Below the pieces are notes generated by a model, which saw only the letters and a list, made by a program, of their open reading frames with translations, was not told where the DNA came from and ran no database searches. 6,939 nucleotides of DNA from Bacteroidales bacterium (GTDB lineage: Bacteria; Bacteroidota; Bacteroidia; Bacteroidales; UBA1556): positions 1 through 6,939 of the forward strand of contig JAGLDA010000068.1 in the NCBI GenBank assembly GCA_023145955.1, read 5' to 3'. A program made the position numbers and the translations under genes. Each line of letters opens with the position of its first letter. Position 1 is the first letter of the stretch. Positions 1 to 5,637 of the stretch are shown in pieces.

Positions 1-159
1 TCGTATAATTGGAATTTTGATGATGGGAATAGTTCAACTCAACAAAATCCAAATCATATCTTTGCAAATGATATTACTTATAATGTGCAATTGAATATAA
101 TATCTGATGAAGGCTGTAGCGATAGTATTTCAAAATCTACAAATATAAAACCATTACCA
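1..159 (+). repeat. End of an E-type PKD domain from an off-window super-module
   Basis: The first 53 visible residues align without gaps in length to the end of the E domains of units 1-3: SY-x-x-x-F-D/G-D, then N/S-P-x-H-x-F/Y, then SD-x-x-C at the same offset, then LP or P at the domain border. They directly precede an A-type domain, as E domains do elsewhere. This copy keeps the canonical Trp (YNWNFDDG), where later E copies have Tyr. It implies at least one more unit upstream. Confidence 0.8.
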
Positions 160-3100
160 ATTGTTGGCTATATCAACTCATATTTATGCAATAATCAAGA
201 AATTAGCTTTACCGATACATCATCAGTTATTAATCCATATTCAATCACGGATTATATTTGGGATTTTGATAATGGACAAAACTCTACCCTAACAAATCCA
301 ACTGAAAGCTACACTAATGCAGGAACCTATAATGTGAAACTAGTATGTACAACAAACTTTGGATGTAAGGATTCTACTACGGTTGCACTTTCTGTCACTC
401 AAACCGATAATCTATCATTTACAGCATCCGATGTTTGCTTAAACGAAGCTACTGTATTAGATAATACCTCCACTTATTCTGATCAAAATCAAACATGGAG
501 TTGGGACTTTGGCGACAATAATATCTCTTCAGATAGTTCTACCACGCATAGTTATTCGGATATTGGAAACTATAATATTTCTTTGGTAGTGAATTATGGT
601 GGTGGTCAATGCTACGATACTCTAGTTCAAAGTACAGAGGTATTCAATATTCCAAATATTAGTTTTGGAGATTCTATTTTCACCTGCGGAGCTCAATATT
701 TATTGGATGCACAGAATACTGGGAGCACATATTTATGGAATAATAATTCCACTAATCAAACTTTAATGGCTACCTCTGATGGTGATTATTCTGTTACCAT
801 AACTAATTCAAACTCGTGCAACTTTGTTGATTCGGTTTATATTGGATTAAATTCTTCCGTTACACCAAACCTTGGCCCTAACACTTCTGCCTGTGGCAGT
901 ATGGAACTTAATGCCAATTATGCAGGCTCTACTTTTAGCTGGAATACTGGCGAAACCACACAAATTATTAATGCCGATAGCACTGGATTTTATAAAGTTA
1001 CAGTAACTGACGCCAATGGATGCTCAGGAAGTGATTCTGTTATAATTCAAATAAATCCCATTCCTATTGCTTCATTTTCTACACAGAATACTTGCCTAAA
1101 TACGGTGTCTTCTTTTCAGAACATATCCAGTATTAGTTCAGGAAGTATTGTTTCCTATCACTATGATTTTGATGATAGTGGCACCTCAAATTTAGAAAGT
1201 CCAACACATAGTTTTGCCGATATTGGCAATTATCAAATAGTGCTTACTATTACCTCCGATTCGGCATGTACTAAGGACACAAGCATTATACATTCTATTT
1301 ACTCATTACCAATTGCGGGCTTTAGTAATGCTACTATTTGCGATAATCTTGAAGTAATATTTACAGATACATCTAGCATTTCTAATGCTTATAATATTAC
1401 CAATTATGATTGGGATTTTGATAATTCTATGATTTCTTCAGCACAGGATACTACTATTAATTTTGCTAATACGGGCACTTATAATGTAAGCCTAATAATT
1501 ACATCAAATGTAGGCTGTAGCGATACTGCGACAAATATATTGACTATTATTCAAAACGATTCTGTTAGTTTTAACGTAACAAATGTATGTTCTTACGATA
1601 GTGCTGAATTCAATAATACATCTTCTTTATCTGGTGATATACAATGGCAATGGAATTTTGGAAATGGTGATAATTCACTTTTAGAAAGTCCAAAAGAACT
1701 ATATGGCTCATCGGGAAATTATATGGTAAAACTAATTGCAACTTATGCTAATGGACAATGTTCTGACTCAATAAGTAAGAATACAGAAGTTTATAGTATT
1801 CCTCAGCTAAGTTTTTCTGACACTACCGAATCTTGCCAAAGCACATATACATTAAATGCGCAGAATACTGGATCAACTTATTTATGGTCTAATAATAGCA
1901 CAAATCAAACTCTTATAGCTAATACAGAAGGTGATTATTGGGTAAAAATAACAAATCAAAACAGCTGTATTAATTACGATACTAGCTATTTAATTTTCCA
2001 TACTCCAGTAGCTCCAAATCTAGGAGTTGATACATCATTATGTAGTAGTCTGAATCTTAATGCAAATTATTCAGGCTCTATCTTTAACTGGAATACTGGC
2101 GAAAACTCACAGCAAATAATCGCTGATACTTCTGGCCTTTATAAAGTTACGATTACTGATGCCAATGGTTGTTCAGGAAGTGATTCCATTTATGTTGTAA
2201 TTAATCCTATTCCTGTGGCTGCCTTTTCTACTCAGCATTCTTGTCAAAACCAAGGTTCAAATTTCCAAGATATTTCCAGCATTAGTACAGGTACTATTGC
2301 TAGCTATTTTTATGATTTTGGCGATAACCAAAGTTCTAATTTGGCAAACCCTAACCATAATTATACTAGTCCAGGAAATTATCAAGTGCAACTCACTATT
2401 ACTTCCGATTCGGGCTGTGTAAAAGATACTAGCATAATCCATAATATATACGAAAGCCCCATTGTAGGTTTCCAAAGTACTACTATTTGCAATAATTTTG
2501 AAATAATTTTTAATGATACTTCAAGCATTTCTAATGCCTATACCATTACTGATTATAATTGGGATTTTGATAATAGTATAACCTCCATTGCTCAAGATAC
2601 TAGTATTAATTTTATCAATACTGGAACTTATAATATTAGTTTGATAGCCACATCAAATATGGGCTGTAGCGATACTGCAATTACGGCTATCCAAATTGCA
2701 GCCAATGATACCGTTGGGTTTAGTACAAACAATATTTGCCTAAATGACACTGCTAATTTCATCAACACTTCTTCCCTAACAGAAGCAATACAATGGCAAT
2801 GGAATTTTGGAAATAGCAATACCTCATATTTAGAAAATCCATCAGAACTTTATGCTTCCTCAGGTATATATAATGTGCAATTAGTAGCAACTTATAATAA
2901 TGGACAATGTACAGATACGCTTAGTCAAAATATTGACATATTTGCTCTACCTCAAATTAATTTTCCAACATCTGTTCATACTTGCTCATCAACATATATT
3001 CTTGATGCTCAGAATATAGGCTCAAACTATTTATGGTCCGACAATTCTACAAATCAAACTTTAGCTATTTCTCAAGCAGGCACTTATTATGTAGAAATTA

Positions 3101-5493
3101 CTGATAATAATGGCTGTATAAATAGTGATACTAGTAATATAAATTTCAAAACTCCTGTAATTGCAAATTTAGGTAGCGACACTTCTTCTTGCGGAGTTTT
3201 ATTACTTGATGCAGACAATAGCGGTTCATCTTATAGCTGGAATACTGGTGAAACAACCCAGAATATTAATGCCGATACTTCAGGAATGTATAAAGTTACA
3301 ATTACTGGCACTAATGGTTGTACTTCTAACGATTCTGTAAACATCTATATTAATCCTATTCCTTTTGCGGCATTTACTACTCAGCATTCTTGTCAGAATG
3401 AAGGCTCATCTTTCCAAGATGCTTCCGCAATTAGCTCTGGCAGTATATCTTCATACCTATATGATTTTGGAGATAATAACACTTCCAATATGGCCAATAT
3501 TACACATCAATATGCTAGCCCAGGAAATTACCAAGTACAATTAAGCATAACTTCCGATTCGGCATGCGTTAACGATACCACAATAATTCATACCGTATAC
3601 GAAATCCCGGTTGCAGGCTTCCAAACCTCCACTTTATGCGATAATTTTGAAGTAAGTTTTGTTGATACGTCAAGCATTTCAAATGCATATAGCATAACAA
3701 ATTATGAGTGGGATTTTGATAATGGTATAAGCTCAATTTCTCAGGATACAACGGTTAATTTTGCCAATGTATCTAGTTATAATGTAAGCTTTATTGCCAG
3801 CTCAAATATGGGTTGCATGGATACTGTTATAAATACAATAACTATCAACCTCAACGATTCTGCTAATTTTAATGTAGCCAATGTTTGTCTTTACGATACG
3901 GCTTACTTTAATAACCTCTCAACTTTTGATGGCCTAGTACAGTGGCATTGGGATTTTGGAAATGGTGATACCTCCGTGCAAGAAATACCAAAGGCATTAT
4001 ACTCAAATACTGGCAATTATACTATTCAGCTAATAGCCAATTATAATAATGGGCAGTGCTTTGATACAACTTTAGGTTCTATTGAAATACAATCGTTACC
4101 ACAAATTAATTTCACCGATACCACCGAAACTTGTGCAACCACTTATACTTTAGATGCGCAAAATCCAGGTTCTACGTATTTCTGGTCTAATTTCTCTAGC
4201 AATCAAACTCTTACTACTTCCAATGCAGGAACATATTACGTACAAGTAACTGATAATAATGGCTGCGAAAATAACGATACAACTATTTTAATTTTTAATA
4301 CTCCAGCCATTGCAGATTTAGGCACTGACACTTCCTCTTGCGGAAGCTTTACTTTAGATGCTGGCTCTGCTTCTATATATAATTGGAATACCGGAGATAC
4401 AACTCAGCAAATCACAATAACTCAAAGTGGTATATATTCCATTGAGCTTACAACTGCTGATGGCTGCATGGATTCAGACACTGTAAATGTGGAGATATTT
4501 GCCCTTCCTATAGTTAGTTTAGGAGCAGATATAGATACCTGCAATGCTGATAGTCTATTGCTTAATGTGGGAGATTATTCATCATATTTGTGGAGCAATA
4601 ACGATACTATTGCAAATACATATATTTATCAATCAGGTGATTACTGGATTTCGGTAAACGATACCAATAATTGTAATGCTATTGATAGTATAAATATCTC
4701 CATACAGTACTTACACACATTGAACATTGCCGATTCGCTATATATTTGCCCTGGTGAAGATTTAATTGTAAACCCAAATGCCACAGGAGCAATAGTAAAT
4801 TGGTTAGGACCAAACAATTTTTCGCAAACAGCCGATAGCGTTTTAGTATCGGAAATAGGAACCTATTATGTAGAAGCTCAGGTGCAGAGTTGTATAGAAA
4901 AAGACACCTTTGAGGTGGTAATTTCCAATATGGCAATGGTTGCAAAATTTCTGTCCGCTAGCGATGTGGAAACAATGGATAGCATACAGTTTATAGAACT
5001 TTCATACCCTGATCCTATCTATTTCCATTGGAATTTTGATGATGGAACTACAGATACTTTAGCAGACCCTATTCACCTATATTATTTGGCTGGCACCTAT
5101 AATGTGAGATTAATTGCAGAAAATAGTGAGTGTTCTGCTGAAATTATAAAGCCTATTATAGTAATAGATCCAGCTAAAGGTCCATCAGAGCTAATTGATG
5201 CAAAAATTGAAACCGATGAGGTAATTACACCTTTTATTAAAATTCTTAATGCAAAACTATATCCAAATCCTAATGATGGTATTTTTCGTGTAGAAGTAGA
5301 GCTATCAGCCCCATCCAATTCGCAAATTGCTGTATTTGATTTAACAGGTAAGATGATTTACTTAAAAGATTATACAAATCAAGATCGAATATATGAGAGG
5401 TATAATTTTAATAGTTTGAATCAAGGTTATTATATTATGGTGATAAGAACCCTTAATGAAACTAAGACTTTTAAAATTGCAGTAATTAAATAA
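1..5493 (+). CDS. Giant multi-PKD / Ig-like repeat surface protein with T9SS type A sorting domain (5' truncated)
   Basis: This is the C-terminal 1830 residues of a secreted or surface protein. The frame is open to the left edge, so the true start and signal peptide lie outside; the GTG at 85 falls inside a PKD domain and is not the start. Visible order by residue: end of a PKD (1-53); five-domain units at 54-437, 438-820 and 821-1203; a four-domain unit at 1204-1503; two Ig-like modules (1504-1573, 1574-1643); a final PKD (1644-1724); a linker; a T9SS type A domain (about 1749-1830) with YPNPNDGIF, VFDLTGK and a basic end. PKD domains show the family core W/Y-D/N-F-D/G-D/N and G-x-YxVxL. Known of the family: such proteins cross the outer membrane through the T9SS, lose the CTD, and are attached or released. 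An extended adhesin or stalk role is inferred; I see no catalytic motif. The stop is followed almost at once by a terminator. The gene symbol is unknown; SprB-like gliding adhesins are a looser alternative. Confidence 0.95.
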   Translation, partial: SYNWNFDDGNSSTQQNPNHIFANDITYNVQLNIISDEGCSDSISKSTNIKPLPIVGYINSYLCNNQEISFTDTSSVINPYSITDYIWDFDNGQNSTLTNPTESYTNAGTYNVKLVCTTNFGCKDSTTVALSVTQTDNLSFTASDVCLNEATVLDNTSTYSDQNQTWSWDFGDNNISSDSSTTHSYSDIGNYNISLVVNYGGGQCYDTLVQSTEVFNIPNISFGDSIFTCGAQYLLDAQNTGSTYLWNNNSTNQTLMATSDGDYSVTITNSNSCNFVDSVYIGLNSSVTPNLGPNTSACGSMELNANYAGSTFSWNTGETTQIINADSTGFYKVTVTDANGCSGSDSVIIQINPIPIASFSTQNTCLNTVSSFQNISSISSGSIVSYHYDFDDSGTSNLESPTHSFADIGNYQIVLTITSDSACTKDTSIIHSIYSLPIAGFSNATICDNLEVIFTDTSSISNAYNITNYDWDFDNSMISSAQDTTINFANTGTYNVSLIITSNVGCSDTATNILTIIQNDSVSFNVTNVCSYDSAEFNNTSSLSGDIQWQWNFGNGDNSLLESPKELYGSSGNYMVKLIATYANGQCSDSISKNTEVYSIPQLSFSDTTESCQSTYTLNAQNTGSTYLWSNNSTNQTLIANTEGDYWVKITNQNSCINYDTSYLIFHTPVAPNLGVDTSLCSSLNLNANYSGSIFNWNTGENSQQIIADTSGLYKVTITDANGCSGSDSIYVVINPIPVAAFSTQHSCQNQGSNFQDISSISTGTIASYFYDFGDNQSSNLANPNHNYTSPGNYQVQLTITSDSGCVKDTSIIHNIYESPIVGFQSTTICNNFEIIFNDTSSISNAYTITDYNWDFDNSITSIAQDTSINFINTGTYNISLIATSNMGCSDTAITAIQIAANDTVGFSTNNICLNDTANFINTSSLTEAIQWQWNFGNSNTSYLENPSELYASSGIYNVQLVATYNNGQCTDTLSQNIDIFALPQINFPTSVHTCSSTYILDAQNIGSNYLWSDNSTNQTLAISQAGTYYVEITDNNGCINSDTSNINFKTPVIANLGSDTSSCGVLLLDADNSGSSYSWNTGETTQNINADTSGMYKVTITGTNGCTSNDSVNIYINPIPFAAFTTQHSCQNEGSSFQDASAISSGSISSYLYDFGDNNTSNMANITHQYASPGNYQVQLSITSDSACVNDTTIIHTVYEIPVAGFQTSTLCDNFEVSFVDTSSISNAYSITNYEWDFDNGISSISQDTTVNFANVSSYNVSFIASSNMGCMDTVINTITINLNDSANFNVANVCLYDTAYFNNLSTFDGLVQWHWDFGNGDTSVQEIPKALYSNTGNYTIQLIANYNNGQCFDTTLGSIEIQSLPQINFTDTTETCATTYTLDAQNPGSTYFWSNFSSNQTLTTSNAGTYYVQVTDNNGCENNDTTILIFNTPAIADLGTDTSSCGSFTLDAGSASIYNWNTGDTTQQITITQSGIYSIELTTADGCMDSDTVNVEIFALPIVSLGADIDTCNADSLLLNVGDYSSYLWSNNDTIANTYIYQSGDYWISVNDTNNCNAIDSINISIQYLHTLNIADSLYICPGEDLIVNPNATGAIVNWLGPNNFSQTADSVLVSEIGTYYVEAQVQSCIEKDTFEVVISNMAMVAKFLSASDVETMDSIQFIELSYPDPIYFHWNFDDGTTDTLADPIHLYYLAGTYNVRLIAENSECSAEIIKPIIVIDPAKGPSELIDAKIETDEVITPFIKILNAKLYPNPNDGIFRVEVELSAPSNSQIAVFDLTGKMIYLKDYTNQDRIYERYNFNSLNQGYYIMVIRTLNETKTFKIAVIK
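160..1311 (+). repeat. Super-module unit 1 (PKD-A, PKD-B, Ig-C, Ig-D, PKD-E), 384 residues
   Basis: Domain borders, set by comparison with the other copies, are A 160-408, B 409-654, C 655-867, D 868-1065 and E 1066-1311. Most borders fall at an x-P or N/D-D step (NIP, VTP, NPIP, SLP). This is the most divergent full copy: its A domain reads SSVINPYSITDY where units 2-4 read SSISNAYxIT, and its B domain is one codon longer and has WSWDFGDN rather than W-Q/H-W-N/D-FGN. Each of the five domains has exactly two cysteines. Confidence 0.88.
1312..2460 (+). repeat. Super-module unit 2 (A-B-C-D-E), 383 residues
   Basis: Domain borders are A 1312-1560, B 1561-1803, C 1804-2016, D 2017-2214 and E 2215-2460. 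Sub-domain sizes match unit 3 codon for codon. The D domain shares TDANGCSGSDS with unit 1, and the B domain shares IQWQWNFGN with unit 3. A stretch at 1639-1665 is identical in DNA to 2788-2814 in unit 3, but synonymous changes are frequent elsewhere, so the duplication is not very recent. Confidence 0.88.
2461..3609 (+). repeat. Super-module unit 3 (A-B-C-D-E), 383 residues
   Basis: Domain borders are A 2461-2709, B 2710-2952, C 2953-3165, D 3166-3363 and E 3364-3609. By hand count this unit has 24 Asp and 8 Glu against only 2 Lys and no Arg, giving a strongly negative module. The E domain has YLYDFGDNN, with Tyr at the usual PKD Trp position as in the E domains of units 1 and 2. Confidence 0.88.
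3610..4509 (+). repeat. Super-module unit 4, lacking domain E (A-B-C-D only), 300 residues
   Basis: Domain borders are A 3610-3858, B 3859-4101, C 4102-4314 and D 4315-4509. A, B and C have the same lengths as in units 2 and 3. D is one codon shorter and more diverged (DAGSASIYNWNTGDTTQQ). Where the next E domain should begin, an Ig-like module of the C/D kind begins instead, so the periodic array stops here. Confidence 0.85.
4510..5172 (+). other. C-terminal cap of the array: two Ig-like modules and a final PKD domain
   Basis: Residues 1504-1573 (SLGADIDTC, YLWSNND, GDYWISVND) and 1574-1643 (YICPGED, GTYYVEAQV) are Ig-like modules of the C/D type, each with a Cys pair. Residues 1644-1724 form the last PKD (YFHWNFDDGT, then AGTYNVRLI). 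Unlike all other complete domains, this PKD has only one Cys: the first position is replaced in ASDVETMDSIQF, while the second remains in NSECSAE. It also holds the first arginine of the visible protein (codon 5107-5109). It leads into an acidic linker and the sorting domain. Confidence 0.75.
5245..5490 (+). other. T9SS type A C-terminal sorting domain
   Basis: Roughly residues 1749-1830 match the family pattern in order: KLYPNPNDGIFRVEVEL, then a SQIAVFDLTGKMIY strand pair, then FNSLNQGYYIMVIRT, then a short strand with lysines ending KIAVIK. This domain normally directs the protein to the T9SS translocon and is removed after export. It has four Arg (in FRVEV, QDRIYERYN and VIRTL) after a repeat region with none, so its composition differs sharply from the array. 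Confidence 0.9.
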
Positions 5494-5501
5494 AACGTAA
5501 T

Positions 5502-5533
5502 AAAAAAACGCTCATTTCTGAGCGTTTTTTTTT
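5502..5533. terminator. Bidirectional intrinsic terminator between convergent genes
   Basis: A perfect 7-bp stem ACGCTCA (5508-5514) / TGAGCGT (5519-5525) closes a 4-nt TTTC loop. It is flanked by seven A on the left (5502-5508) and nine T on the right (5525-5533), so the stem can extend through A-T pairs and each strand ends in a U tract. It begins 8 bases after the plus-strand stop and lies about 105 bases downstream of the minus-strand stop, so it can end both transcripts. Confidence 0.93.
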
Positions 5534-5558
5534 ATTTTATATAAAGGGTACAAAGTTT

Positions 5559-5630
5559 TAAACACTTGCTTGGAGCTTAAGAATAATCGTTAATAATCAG
5601 TTCATATTATATATGAATACCAAGTATTTA
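5559..5630 (-). other. Possible folded 3' UTR element of the minus-strand transcript
   Basis: Arms 5559-5568 and 5621-5630 are complementary at 9 of 10 positions. In the minus-strand RNA the tenth pair is a G-U wobble, giving a full 10-bp stem; in plus-strand RNA it would be an A-C mismatch. Inside the loop, 5601-5617 is a perfect 7-bp AT-only inverted repeat around TAT. The element lies between the minus-strand stop and the terminator. Low GC makes chance pairing plausible. Confidence 0.35.
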
Positions 5631-5637
5631 CAATAGA

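Noticed and set aside
85..87. GTG as the start of the giant gene
   Set aside because: The frame is open through base 1 and codons 1-28 encode a clear PKD core (WNFDDG); the GTG encodes an internal Val in the YNVQL strand.
1639..2814. 27-base identity (1639-1665 and 2788-2814) as a recombination or attachment site
   Set aside because: It encodes the conserved IQWQWNFGN core of the B domain at matching positions in units 2 and 3, so shared ancestry explains it.
160..4509. CRISPR-like or noncoding tandem array
   Set aside because: The period is about 1149 bases, in frame, with many synonymous differences between copies; it is a protein-coding domain repeat.
2257..5318. Several 60-88 codon open frames on the minus strand inside the giant gene
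   Set aside because: All are antisense to strongly conserved PKD/Ig domains; some recur at repeat-related positions simply because the repeats are similar. They show no domain or independent coding signal.
5534..5637. Promoter or small gene in the intergenic region
   Set aside because: Both flanking genes end here, no open frame with a convincing start fits, and AT-rich -7-like words are expected by chance at this composition.
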